The notes below the pieces were generated by a model, which was not told the origin of the DNA, made no database searches, and was given only the letters and a program-made list of their open reading frames with translations. Shown here piece after piece: positions 45,082 through 56,599 of a stretch of DNA of 64,000 nt. The stretch lies in the NCBI GenBank assembly GCA_010015655.1, contig ML976658.1, positions 825,087-889,086 of the forward strand, written 5' to 3'. The first letter of the stretch is position 1. Every line of letters begins with the position of its first letter. Made by a program: the position numbers and the translations under genes. The stretch is from Bimuria novae-zelandiae CBS 107.79. Taxonomy: Eukaryota > Ascomycota > Dothideomycetes > Pleosporales > Didymosphaeriaceae.

Positions 45082-46099
45082 CCGACCGCCAAAGCCAGGC
45101 GAGAGATAGAAGTTGATGCAGTTCTTTATTTATCTGTGACAGGAGTTAGGGTGGTTGGCGCTTTTAAACGAACTCTAAACATTTAGAGATCTATCTTGTG
45201 AATACAATTACTGTAAGTCTCCGTCAACTTTGGAGGTTCACAAGCTTCGAGAAGCCGCGGTAGAACTTGCAAGTCTCCGTAATGGACGAAAAGATTCACA
45301 CAAAGGTGCGCTGAGTTCGCTGACTGTAAAAGCAATGTACTGATGATGGCACCTAGTACAAGCATATGTCACGTGCAGTCATCTACATGCGGTTAGCGTC
45401 AATTGGACCCGCCTTCGTCTCGTGGTGTCCCATCCAGTCCACGGCATGGCCGACTCCCTGCATCAACTTCGTGCCCTTCCGATGCGCTCCTGACATTTTA
45501 TATTGTATGCGCGACGAAGGTCGCAACCGACGAAGGGATGCATGGCACCGTTCCAAAAAAGGCAGCTCCAATTGTCGTACTGCGCGACGGCTGTGCTCTG
45601 TCCCACACAAGCATATACTACCGCTGTATTAATCAAGAATACGAACAATGGTTCAGTCAGGTGCTAAAATATCAAATTAAAATCATTCGATCTCGGAGGG
45701 GCTGGTCCTGACGCGCAGGTGAGAGTCGATTTCGGAGCTCCCTACTCGCATCAACGAGACGGTACGCACCGTCACGATGCCATCGCCAACTTACATGGCG
45801 TCTTATAAGACTGGCAACATGCGAAATTGGCCCAAGGAGTCCGAGACTTGATGACGCCTGGATGGCGCCAGCGGACTCGTACGAGTACACTGAAAAACAT
45901 ACAAAAAACACCCACATCGAACGGTTCTGCGATCAAGATTTATATTACGCTGAAGCTGGAAGAGTGCGGCGCGTGCCGACCCACCTAAAAGCGAAGATCG
46001 CGGTCGGCGACTTGCACAGCTCAGCTGACGAATTGAGTAGGGCCGAAGAACTGCCCACGATCTCCCAACTCGTTCCGCCAACAAACTCCAATCAAGTCA
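45082..46099. other. intergenic, no supported gene
   Basis: Normal composition with only small opposing frames without domains. Confidence 0.4.
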
Positions 46100-46416
46100 T
46101 ATGCCTTCGAGCGTAAGCGCTTCTCTAGCGGTATTTTTAAAGGTAGATATAATATTTATATTTAGTTCTTAATATTTCAGGTAATCTATAGTTCTACTTA
46201 GATAGAATAGTATTAAGTATTAGTGTCAGATTTGATAGTGTTCTGTCACTTTGAGCTAATGCAATGATGAGAATTGATAGTTGTGATAATTAATTGATGA
46301 TGTTCGTGTTGTGTCAGACTGCTACCGAAGTCTTCTTTTCTTGGCGTAGGATTGCCCAGCCACCTTTACACTTTGAGTTTAGTGTAAAGTGCCATGTAAT
46401 CGGACAATTAGGCCTA
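46100..46416. repeat. dispersed repeat flank, copy 2
   Basis: It matches 16510-16658 from GCCTTCGAGCG onward but is interrupted by the solo LTR at 46224-46406. It ends at the same GGCCTA where a terminal-inverted-repeat element begins. Confidence 0.7.
46224..46406. mobile_element. solo LTR (183 bp, TSD ATTAG)
   Basis: It starts TGTCAGATTTG and ends AATCGGACA, flanked by ATTAG at 46219-46223 and 46407-46411. The homologous repeat at 16510-16656 has a single ATTAG followed by the same GGCCTAAC, which is the pre-insertion state. Confidence 0.8.
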
Positions 46417-46837
46417 ACCTACCTCACGGGCGAGTTGGTCACACAGACGAGCTAATCACTCCATTTTACTAGTAAAACCCTCATTTTTACACCCTTGTTA
46501 ACTCTCTTAATATTTATTAATAAATTCTAAAACTTTATATACTAGGCTGCACTAATACAAATATTGTATATATTTAAAATTACTAAGTTTTAGCCTAAAG
46601 CGTTAGAAGTTATTTAAGAATTACTAAATTATAGAAATTATTTAGCCCCTAAATTCTATATCTCTACAACTATATATACTAGAACTATTTAAATTTGATA
46701 GCTTTATCTTTATATTTATAGTATTATTATAATTAAATTTTTAGATTTTATTAGTAAGTATTAAGGGAGTTAACAGAGGTGTAAAAAAGAGGGTTTTACT
46801 AGTAAAATGGAGTAATTAGCTCGCCCGTGAAGTATGT
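46417..46837. mobile_element. MITE-like element with about 75-bp inverted repeats
   Basis: The ends ACCTACCTCACGGGCGAG and (reverse complement) ACATACTTCACGGGCGAG are flanked by TA. Inverted similarity continues inward through CTCCATTTTACTAGTAAAACC to GTTAACTC on both sides, apart from about 17 extra bases at the left. The centre is AT-rich and non-coding. The ends resemble those of the Fot1/pogo-like elements A-C, so a pogo-type transposase could have mobilised it. Confidence 0.8.
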
Positions 46838-47653
46838 TATATAAAAAGCGCAGTATAGTAATTACCTAAAATTACTCTATCTAAAAGAACGCGTAGTAAA
46901 GCTTTTTAACATAATATAATTAGTAGTAGATTAGTGTTAGGTAGCGTATTAGAGAATTAGACTATTAATAACTAATTAAAATGTAGGGTTCTGTTATTTA
47001 GTTCTCATATTGGGCTAACGAACTCCATTCCAGGTACGATAATGCAGTATCAATAGCACAATCAGCATAAGACATGGCCAGCGCAGAGGACGCACGCAGG
47101 GATGTGGATAATAATCAGGCTCAAAGACACAGAACCCTGCATTTCCGTTTACACGCAGCGTCCGTTACCTATGAAGTCGCACAAGAACTCGAGGCGTTCT
47201 CAACCTAGGAAGCTTTTCTCTCACGTCCACGAAAAAGTCCTAGATAGCGCACTAATTATGTCCTCCTAGCACTAACTAAAGTACGTCAAATACAACTAAG
47301 TACGTTAAATACAACTAAAGTACGTTAAGTCACCCCAGGCTAACCTGTGGCTTTTTCGAGGGTTCCCCGGGATCTAGGCTAATTTTAGGCGCTGTCGATC
47401 TGACTAGAGCTGCAACCTTCAACATGGATCGCGGCAGATCAACACGACACCAGCCCCTCCCTTTCTGCTCTACTCGTATGCATCGCATATTTTCCATGCT
47501 GCAGGTCCCTGACTTGTAACTACATCTTGTGCCGCCTCCAATCTGCCACCATTCACAAGACTTCCGTATGCGATGTGAAGTACAGCCAGTGGGTCAGCCT
47601 CTACGACGCCACTTACAACGCTCGAGTTCGGTTTCGCGGTCGCAGAATGAACT
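46838..47653. other. AT-rich remnant then promoter of the rhodopsin-like gene
   Basis: A 44-codon open text from the ATG at 47074 (MASAEDARRDVDNNQAQ), ending in TAG, may be a gene fragment. Nothing else is recognisable. Confidence 0.3.
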
Positions 47654-49046
47654 ATGTCGGTCTTCACTCCAGAGGAGCTGGCATATCTCCAAGCGCATAG
47701 AGATGATTCAAGAGTATCAGAGATCTATTGGGTTTACAGCGTACCAATCACTCTCGGGATTCTTTCGACAGTACTGAGGCTCTGGGCCAAAACAGCGGGT
47801 CGAAATGGTATCACGTTGGACGACTGGCTGATTGTGATCGCGACAGTATGCGCTCATAGTCGAATGTATTCGCATGATCTGACAGTATTGAGATTTGTCT
47901 AGTCGGTGAATGCGCTTCAGGTTTAGGTTATGGTAACGCTCTCGGGGAGAATCAAGAACTCATCCAGAAGCTGACGCTCGCAGGTCCTCCTCACGGTATG
48001 GGAAGACATGTCATTGTTGTCTCCCCGCATGACCAGGCAATGGTTCGCAAAGGTGACTACGTTTTCAGTCACTTCTACGATTTTGCTCTCGTCTTCGTAA
48101 AGCTCGGTATCCTGGCATTGTACCACCGCGTCTTCGTCGTTCCACTGTTTCGCAAGATCGTGCTCACAACTGCAGCCTTCGTTGTTGCGTGGGGAATCGG
48201 TATAACCGTTACGTTGGCTTTAGCTTGTCGGCCTATCGAGGCTTTCTGGGATGTTGCCGTTAAAGGCAAGTGCCTCAATCTCGTCCACTTTACGTACTTT
48301 ACGAACATCACGAACATGATTACGGACGTTTGGATATTCTTGATGCCAATACCCGTAATCTGGCATCTTCAGTTGCAGACGAAGAAGAAATTTCTCCTCT
48401 GCTTTATCTTTTCCGTTGGTATAGCGTACGTACTTGCCATGGTGACTTTCAGGTTGTAATACTGATCGTATATCGTGGTAGCACTTGCATAGTTTCGGCG
48501 ATACGCCTTACAGTCGTACTCGGCCACGGTTACGCTGACTTTACGTGGTCTTACGTCCCACTAGGCGCATACTCCGCGTTCGAGCCGCTCGGATGCATTC
48601 TCTGTACGAATCTCCCAATCGTATGGCACATGTGGCGGAAACATCGCAAAGCGCAGTCTCTTGTTCCGGGCTCTTCGCTGTTTAGATCAAAACACGCTTC
48701 ATCAGTCGCGACACCGAGTTCCCATCAATCGCGCCGTAGTCGCATTGCGCGCTCTCTCGGCCTCAGCAGCGCCGATCAAACAGGCACCGACAGCCAAGCG
48801 AGAACCATATTAGACGCGGAGGAGGGCCGCTCTACATTCGAGGAGAACCCCTCGACCAATCCCGACCGAGCATTGTACTTCGAGAAAGTTGGGAGGATAC
48901 ATACACAAGCACGGGACATGGCAGAAGCGGACAATGAAGGCGCTTCGATCCCAGGAAGACCGAGAAGCACCGGCGATGTTGGCCCATCGAGCAGGCCTAA
49001 GCACCCAGGTTGGAAGAAAAATGTATGGGAAGTCAGGAAGAAGTGA
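47654..49046 (+). CDS. fungal rhodopsin-like (SAT5/PTH11-related) membrane protein
   Basis: Exons 47654-47845, 47893-47932, 47984-48425 and 48482-49046 encode 412 residues, with introns of 47, 51 and 56 nt (GTATGC, GTAACG and GTACGT donors). Several hydrophobic helices are visible (YSVPITLGILSTVLRLWAK, FALVFVKLGILALYHRVF, VVAWGIGITVTLALACRPIEAFW, ITDVWIFLMPIPVIWHL and others), with family marks DDWLIV, GMGRHV, CRPIEAFWD and WSYVPLGAYSAFEP. The C-terminal about 130 residues are hydrophilic and Ser/Arg-rich, like cytosolic tails of this family. These proteins are a large ascomycete group related to Pth11-type receptors; ligands are mostly unknown. The 40-nt second exon is required to keep the GECASGLGYG segment. 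Confidence 0.85.
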
Positions 49047-50459
49047 AGGTCCCACGGTGCAAGTCTCTTTTACCAAGGCGTCGCAAGCATTGTTATGGAG
49101 ACGCGGTTTGACACCATTCTCAGCCAGCTCGATTTTTGATGATATACCCCGGGTTCACGAGCAAATTTACGAAATCAGGCGCAATTTGGAGGCATCGATT
49201 GGGGTATGGGACCGGGACATGACAAATTAATGATAATTGGACAGACACTGTCCACACGGCATTTGGGGAAAAGTTGCGTTCGCTATATGCGCTTTTAGGA
49301 GGGCGGATGCGTTTCCGACTTACTCGATGATTGTAAAGTACCTGTTGCTGCGTTCTTGATCGATAACAAAAATGGCAAACAGTTCCACCTACCTGGCAGC
49401 ATTTCCTACGGGATCTTCGACGATCACATCAACTCTGCCCAAGAATTCCCGATTCCCAAATGTGCCGATCTTTCTCCGCTTTCAGCTAGACGTGCAGGTC
49501 CTCACTCAGCCATCGGCGCCTCCTCCGGCAGTTAGCGTCCACCAACAAAGCCAACCGCTCAGCAGGCTTCTTCGATTTCCTGGAGTGTGCAATTAAAGAC
49601 TTGTGTTTGCAACAATTGGCAGTGTTCTCGTCTGTGTGGAGCGCTGGGATGAATGATCCGCATAATGTGTGTGCTTGGTGTTGACAGCTAAATCGCGTGC
49701 GGGCGCGCAATTTACGTGGCGTGTTGGCGTCGTGTCGATCCTAGCACGCGTCGGTGACCATCGTGACTGAGCGGGGGTTAGGACCAGGGTTAGCGAGAGG
49801 GGTTGTCTGTTGGGGCGGTCGGGTTCTGCTTCGCGGACTTGATTGTTAGTTTTCTAATTCCTACGAGAAATACACCTTTATCTACGTACGGCTGCTAAAA
49901 AAAACAAGCTACAAGTTGTTATTAAAAGAGCAGACCAATGAATAAAACGATCATGATAGCCGCGACAGATTAGTGTAGATGCCGGCTCACCTTGTGGAAT
50001 CCTTCACCGAGTTGTTGAGACCCTGTGGAGTACCCGCTGGTTAGGGAACCAGAAAAACACGCTGAGCAATGGACTCCTTCACCATCCAGTAGAGTATTTG
50101 GTAACATCGCGGAACTCTCGATTGATTACCGTCGCTTACCATATAATAATACAGATGCTCAGGTTCTGGTAGATAACTTCTGGCGCATGGTCGGCGCTTT
50201 CGAGGAAGGAAGCATCGAAGTCTGACCGGTCTGCTTGAAGGCATTATTTGAAGACGGCCACAAGGACATTGGCGAACCGAGGATGCGGAAGAACTGTATC
50301 CTGCTGTCGTCGATTCACCTCCACAGTTTGACACAAATGCGGCGCATCCGAAAGGTCTCTATCAAACTGCTCCTCCCATTGGTGAACTTTCCAGTTTCCT
50401 TTCACGCATTCCTTCGACGTCTTACATACAACAAAAGCCAGGTTTCTCTCGGCTCCCGC
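49047..50459. other. intergenic, no supported gene
   Basis: Small frames at 49372-49596 and 50025-50225 read somewhat like protein fragments but have no domain or neighbours that support them. The rest looks non-coding. Confidence 0.35.
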
Positions 50460-51452
50460 TTAGCTCCTTGGTTCCTGTGTTGCTACACAGAACCTTATCT
50501 GCATTCCTTCCCGCGCTGCGCTTTTGAGCAGTGGAGGACAGCCAACAGTACATCTCTCTGTCTTAGCTTCCTGTATCTTCCTAACCAAGATCTCCGCGCT
50601 CGGTCGCTCAGTTGATTTCGCCGCCATGCACCACTCAATCAGACTTTTTAGCTCCGGCGAACATATTTGCCCATGCGTATCCGCTTCAGCAGCAAAATCG
50701 GCAAGGCTCTCAGTTGGGTCATTGTCGCGCATATACAGACACAGAACTACAAGACCGGTCTGGTAGATGTCGCTTGCTTTATGTGCTTCACAGCCCTCGG
50801 GAGGCAAGAACCTTGGGTTGCCAGGGAGCAGATTTGCTAGCGAGGACTGAACCATGTCCTTTTGTGTCACTGCGCAGCCAAAATCGCCAAGCTGCACAGT
50901 CGGATACGTATCGTTTTGGCTGGGTGAACCGAGGAGCACATTCGTGAGCGTGATGTCGCGATGTATTACGCCCTGGGCGTGACAGAACCGCACTGCTTTA
51001 GCTAACCCGTCGAAAACATGCCATATAAACTCTTCTGGCAGAAACAGTCTTCCATCTCCATACATTTTGATGAGTTGTGCCAGTGTTCCTGCGTCGCAGA
51101 GGTCCGTGACTGCCCACGGGATATCGTGAGGGTGTTTGACCCCTTCATTTGAATCCAGCAAACGCACAGCATTCTCATGTGCAACATCTCCATGCCCGAA
51201 CAAGTCTTTAAGAATCCGTATCTCCCGCGCTGCATGTCCAGGACAAAGTATATCCGGCGAAAGCATCTTTAATACGGCAAGTTGTCCTGATGACACGTCC
51301 TGCACCAGTTTGATGCCCCGGTTGAAGCAACCGTCTGAAACCTGGCCGCCGCCATGTACGAGTGATGAAAGGATTTTCCAGCGGCAATTGAGGATTGAGC
51401 CTAGTTCGAACTTGGGACCAGCGCGTCGTCGAATGCAAATCTCGTCGAGCAT
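50460..51452 (-). CDS. protein kinase domain protein
   Basis: A single 330-codon frame is almost entirely a kinase domain. A Gly-rich loop is only loosely conserved (LVHGGGQVSDG, 31-41). The ATP-binding Lys is Lys62 (AVLKML) and the helix-C Glu is likely Glu77. The catalytic loop is HRDITLTNVLL (164-174) with Asp166 and Asn171; the metal-binding GDFG has Asp190. A PPEG motif (217-220) stands for APE, followed by SDIYQTGLV. All catalytic residues are present, so activity is plausible. It is short and has no regulatory domain; the kinase family and substrates are not identifiable. Fot1-like element D ends about 480 bp upstream of its start and may have altered its promoter. Confidence 0.85.
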   Translation of the reverse strand: MLDEICIRRRAGPKFELGSILNCRWKILSSLVHGGGQVSDGCFNRGIKLVQDVSSGQLAVLKMLSPDILCPGHAAREIRILKDLFGHGDVAHENAVRLLDSNEGVKHPHDIPWAVTDLCDAGTLAQLIKMYGDGRLFLPEEFIWHVFDGLAKAVRFCHAQGVIHRDITLTNVLLGSPSQNDTYPTVQLGDFGCAVTQKDMVQSSLANLLPGNPRFLPPEGCEAHKASDIYQTGLVVLCLYMRDNDPTESLADFAAEADTHGQICSPELKSLIEWCMAAKSTERPSAEILVRKIQEAKTERCTVGCPPLLKSAAREGMQIRFCVATQEPRS

Positions 51453-51929
51453 TGACGAGTTTCAGAACGATACTCGGAGCTGCTGTGAGTTTTTGAGTGT
51501 GGTTTTCAACTCTCTTTGGATCTTTAAGGCGTTGGGAACGACTAGGACGACGAATGCGGTAAGGTTTGAAGTATGGAAACGATTTTGAGGTGCAACAGGC
51601 CAAGTATGAGAAACAATGAAAGTTCGTTGTCGTCCGGCCCAATGCACTTGTAGTGAAAGTGGCTCTTTATAAGATGCGCTCAAATCTGTAGGCCGCAGGG
51701 TAGGATGTTGGTGGTTCCAACTGCTTCTGCTACACGTTGGTAGAAACAGTGAATCACGCCCGAGCCGGCGCATCGTTGTCGGAAACGCGACAGATCCATC
51801 AAGCTTCGGTTCACAATTCAGAACAGTACTGATGAATGCCGATACACTCCATGCGTAGATAAAGGCACGATCAAGGTCAAGCAAAATGGCGTGCGCAGGA
51901 TTGAAGACCGCAAACCAACATCCCCGCTA
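51453..51929. other. kinase upstream region
   Basis: A 141-codon minus-strand frame (51884-51462) lies just upstream of the kinase but has no domain and is not clearly an exon of it. Confidence 0.35.
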
Positions 51930-54063
51930 GTGTTTCGCACCACCCAATGCACGCTACGGGCCAATGCACGTGGAACACCAAATCACTCTCACAACAACAA
52001 TGAGTTTCTGAACCATGCACGATAGCTAAATTGTTCTAATAATTTATTATATAACTAAACAAACTGCTGCGAAAAAGATATACTATTTAAATTTTAATAG
52101 AAGCTTAATGTTGCGGCCACCCTAGGTCGTAATTACGTGTAAAGAATTCTAGGTCTCCGCATCCTTAACCTTTGTAATAACCTAAACCTAGGCCTTTTTC
52201 TTTTATTATTTTAAGAGAGGCTTTAGGGCCTTCCTCTTTCCTTTTTAGGAAGGTTATATAGCCTTCTTAGAGTTATTTTTCTTAATTCTTTAACGTTCCC
52301 GGGCAGCCTATTTCTTAGCCTTAATCCTCTCTCTCTCCTCCTTTTTCTTAACTCTTAACTTTTCTCTTTCTTCTTTCTCTTAAAGCTTAAGGACTTTTTA
52401 TTAAGCCTTCTCTGCCTTTGTACAAGCTCTCTTAAGTTATTACTCTTTTTCTTCTTATTTCTTAATCCTCTCACGGAACCGGGCCTCCCTTATCTTTAAA
52501 GGTAACCAGAACACTGCACCACTATGGTATTCCTTTCTTTATTAAAAGTTAAGAGTCTTACTCTTCTTCTTGTGTTTCCTTATTAATAAAATAGCCTGCC
52601 GCAGGCCTTCTACTTCAGTGTAGAGGAGGTTATTTTAAACTATAATATAGTAGAGTAAACGTTAAAGCTTCTAAACGTCTTTACTACTCTAATCTTTAAC
52701 TTAAGACTATATAATAGTTTCGATTTTATGCTAGTCCTTCCTACTAAGTACTAAGGTAGAGCTCTCTTGTAAATCTTAAGGTTCTAGAGTTAATTTAATA
52801 AATTTCTTAAGGATAACCTCTCTGTTGGTTAGCTATATACTAGTGGCCTTAAAAGCTTTAAGAATAAGCTCTTCTCTAAAGGAAGAGATCTAGGCCTGCT
52901 AGAATAGAGGAAAGAAGTCTCCTTTAACTATTAAGACTAGTCCTTAGGTATTATAAAGGTGTTTTGTAAGCGCGTTAGAGTAGTCTGTTAAGAGAGGCTT
53001 AAACATTACCATATTTAGTAGTTAAAGCCTGTAAGTTGAATAAAGAGGAAATACCATAAGCAGAATTTAATTTTAGTTACAATAGTTAATAAAATCTATT
53101 ATAATATAAGATCTATAGCTATCTAGGATAAGTAACCTCTATGCGCGTCTATCCTTTTAAGCCTTCTCTTTAGTGTATTAATTAAACACCTGTTCTAGCC
53201 ATGCAAGGCCTATATCATTATTACTCTATCTATTTAGAGATAAGCTAATAAAGGCCTTATATTTTCCTGCTCGTACGCCTTCTACCCAAGAGGATTGGAT
53301 GGATAAGTTAGCTAAGGCAAAAAGAAGCCCGGGCGGGAGAGAGGATCTATCACCATATATACATGCTAACAAGGTTATCCACTCTTAATTCCCATCTTAA
53401 AGAGCTTCTCTTACTTCCTTTCTATCCTATATTACTTTACTAAAGATCCTTTTGCTTCTTCTAATAATCCCAGTAAGGAAGCCTTTCTTATCCATATTAT
53501 ACAAGTGCTAAGGCTATATCTTGTATTCCTCTATCTTGTTATACAAAAGTTAAAAGAATTACTAATATTTATCCCCTAAATTAGCTCTGTGTCGGTCACG
53601 GTCTATTCCAGCAGTCTAGTGTAATTTAATATTATTTTTATGCTAGGCAATAAATTAGGTAACCTAGTTCTAGCCTACGTCTTGTTTTGCTATCGCAGAG
53701 GCGAAATTTCGTACCATCTCCCTTATAGGTTATAGCTAACGAGCTATAAGGCCTTCTATGTACTTTACAAGCTCTGCCTCTTGTTGTGGGTTGAGCTTTT
53801 AGGTGTTAGAGATACGTGTTGTTCTTAAGGCTATAATCCCTTTGTGCCGGCGCATTAGCGTTATATAAATAACACCATACTTTTTTATAATTATCGCGTA
53901 AGAGAAAGTTTCGCATGGCTCTAAGAATTTAATTTCTTTAATTACTTTGTCAATCGGATCCATATCGGTTAAGTTATGAGGCAGCGAAAATATAGTGTTT
54001 ATTGAGGGGTAAAGTACTAGCGCGTGCATTGGCCCGTAGCGTGCAGTGGGTGGTGCGAAACAC
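51930..54063 (-). mobile_element. RIP-degraded Fot1/pogo-like element D
   Basis: Perfect or near-perfect inverted ends of about 40 bp start GTGTTTCGCACCACCC and are flanked by TA at 51928-51929 and 54064-54065. The 2134-bp interior is AT-rich. On the minus strand the transposase N-terminus is readable from about 53962 (MDPIDKVIKEIKFLEP, FSYAIIIKKYGV, LMRRHKG), followed by KLNPQQEAELVKYIEGL and a FASAIAKQ block with stops at expected Gln or Trp positions. This order (helix-turn-helix, CENP-B-like second domain) is that of Fot1/Pot2 transposases. The terminal repeats differ from those of elements A-C, so it is a separate family. Confidence 0.85.
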
Positions 54064-54411
54064 TACCGTGTCTTGGCAGTCAGTGCGCAACATCACTCAA
54101 TGCGCAACCCCGCGTGATAGCGCACCTACTTTAACGCGCCACAACTCCACTAATATAGACCTAATTAACGCCGCGATAGCAGTAACTAAATTATAAAAAC
54201 TAAAAGAATTTTTATTACATAATAAAATTATAAAATAATTTAGTTTTATATTTTATATTTTTATATATAAATACTAACGCCTTACGTAAGCGCGTTCGAT
54301 TATAAATACTTTACGCTATATATTTAGCTTATAATAAGAAAAGTAGCGCCTATAATATATTAAACGCCTTACTAAACGTGGCCTTCCTTTTATATAGTAA
54401 ATAATATATGT

Positions 54412-54659
54412 TATGAGGCGCTTACGCCTTGTTCTAATCTAGGTTAGGGCGGTAAGGTATTATAGTGCTTTACAGATTATTTAGTAGTATAAGTTAATGC
54501 AACACTTAGCGCGAGGCTAGATAATTTAATTTTATAATAAAATAAAATAACTATTAGTTTATATAAAAGAACGTACTCGCATAGAAGATATGTGAGTTAA
54601 CTATAAGGAGCATAATAAAGGAAACTATCCTGTATATATACATCCTCCTTGTCCCATAG
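54412..54659 (-). repeat. partial LTR fragment
   Basis: TTATGAGGCGCTTACGCC onward matches about the first 245 bp of the neighbouring LTR (54660 onward and 62647 onward) and stops at CCCATAG, where a full LTR begins. It is a truncated older copy or the remains of a nested insertion. Confidence 0.65.
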
Positions 54660-54710
54660 TGTTATGAGGCTCTCACACCTTAGTCCGGTCCGGGTTAGGG
54701 CGGTAAGGTA

Positions 54711-56080
54711 CAGTGGGTCGTCAAAAGTCTTGCACCACCGTGGGAACTAGGCCGAATTGGGAGATATTTGGCGCATCTTCAAGAATACATAACTTAACGA
54801 TTTGTATATAGATTTTAACGATTTTTGATTCTCCGTCATGCTGGAGATATTCTCTACTTAATACTTTGTTTGCCAGCCGTGCGCGCGTCGTACGGCGGAG
54901 AGGCGGCTGGGCATGCTGTAAATGAGCTTCTTGATGAGCGCATTCGGTACTGCCCACCATGCTTCATGAATAGCGTCGCATAAAGCTTCTTGTGCCTCTG
55001 CGGAGTCACCCATTGTACGGAGCTCTGGATGAAGCTTATGTATGAGCTTTTTCATGTATTGCCATATATGCTCGATGGGGTTGAGGTCTGGAGAATACGG
55101 AGGCCACTCCATGGTCCAGATGCCATGTGACTCCAGGAACAACTTGACTTTGCGCGATCTATGGATGCCCGCGTTGTCTTGCATAAATATTTGCCCAGGA
55201 CGATAATGAGGCAATAGACCTTCTCGTAGTGTTTTTATGTACGATTCAGCGCTGTACCCATGCCGGGGAGCGTCTAGATCGCGCTGCATGATGACAATTG
55301 GACTTCTTCGAGGATGGCCACGTTCGTCGAGCCATATAGCGCCCCAGACCATCTGGCATATACCAGACGATTTAGAAACCTCAGTAATCATCTGTCTGCT
55401 GTATTTCTTAGCTGGGTATTAAAAACACTACTTAGTGTCGCCGCCGGCGTTGCGTTGCACGGAGCACTTGTCTAAGAACTTAATGCAGCGTCGCCGAAAA
55501 TTAAAATTACGCCACGTACGTACAAAGGCACGCCTTATTTTTACATGCGATTTAGATAACCTGGGTCGCTTCGCGCAGCGCTAGTTTGTTATGTTTTTCT
55601 TCTTGAGCGTACGATACATGGTGGAGTGTGAAGGTGGCCGAGGACGCGTCGGGGTAGCTGTCGCGAGACCTGCCTCTGCAGGCAGCTCTGCATATGTAAT
55701 CTTGGGGTATTTTCGTACGGCATGCTTCAGACGATGAGCATCTCGCTCATGAAGTACTTTTGGACGCCCTGAGCGTTGCAGCGATGCTGTGGTTTGGTGT
55801 TTTCGCCAGCGCTGCAGCGTACGCGTTATGGTGCTTCGATTGACGCCGAACAAGTTGGCGATCTCCTGGTGTTTCTCGCTGCGCCAACAACGATTGAGGA
55901 TCAGGCGTCGATCGCTCTCTGTTAATTCGGACGAGCGCATTTAATTGCAAGTGTTTTTAAAAAAAAATCGGACGAGATTTAGTGGAGGTAGAGCGCGTTA
56001 AAGTTGTGCAGCGTTGCGCGCGCGAGCGTGTTGTAGGGTAGATGCGTTAAGCGAGGTGCAATACTTTTGACCTAGTACTG
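54711..56080 (-). mobile_element. Tc1/mariner element inserted in the gypsy LTR
   Basis: Inverted ends starting CAGTGGGTCGTCAAAAG and (reverse complement) CAGTACTAGGTCAAAAG, ending TTGCACC, are flanked by TA at 54709-54710 and 56081-56082. Removing 1370 bp plus one TA restores a continuous LTR matching 62647-63101. Its GC content is near normal, unlike the host LTR. Confidence 0.93.
54858..55940 (-). pseudogene. Tc1/mariner DD34E transposase with three stops
   Basis: One frame of 361 codons runs from the ATG at 55940 to the terminator at 54858, broken only by TAG at 55583-55581, TAG at 55430-55428 and TAA at 55421-55419. The N-terminus has a helix-turn-helix (HQEIANLFGVNRSTITRTLQ). The catalytic domain shows a first Asp in FLDKCSV, a second in FMQDNAGIH and the Glu in SPDLNPIEH with 34 residues between them (DD34E). 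The text SYIKTLREGLLPHY and the final GWQTKY are typical of fungal Tc1 elements. The stops make it inactive as it stands. Confidence 0.88.
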
Positions 56081-56599
56081 TATCGTGGTGCTTCACGGAT
56101 TATTTAATAGTATAAGTTAATACGACACTTAGCGCGGCTAGATAATCTAATCTTATAATAAAGTAAAATAACTATTAATCTATATAGGAGAACGTACTCG
56201 CACAGAAGATATATAAGTTAACTATAAGGAGAGAAACAACATAGGAGAATCGTCACACTCTATACTAGTCTATTTCCTCCTTATAGTCCCGCCAAGACTC
56301 CGTAGTCCCAGGGACTCTAGTAGTCCTATAGGACTTCCTTTTATGCGGGACTTTATTACGTAACTACTAATATAAGCTACCCCGCGCCTCTTTATATTTT
56401 ATTATTTCTACTATCCCGTTAATAATTACTTTTTTAGCGTAATTACCTAGCTTCCTTCTTTTAGTTCTTATAGTTGTAACACTATCCTCCCTCTTAAAGT
56501 TATTATCCTAATACCTTACTTCGCTGTGCTATGCCGTTAGCGCGTAGATGCTAATTATTATAAAAGTGCGTCCCCCTTGCGTCCTAAGGTAGGCCGTAG

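Noticed and set aside
46417..46837. CRISPR-like or palindromic array
   Set aside because: Only two inverted copies flank one centre; this is a terminal-inverted-repeat element, not an array.
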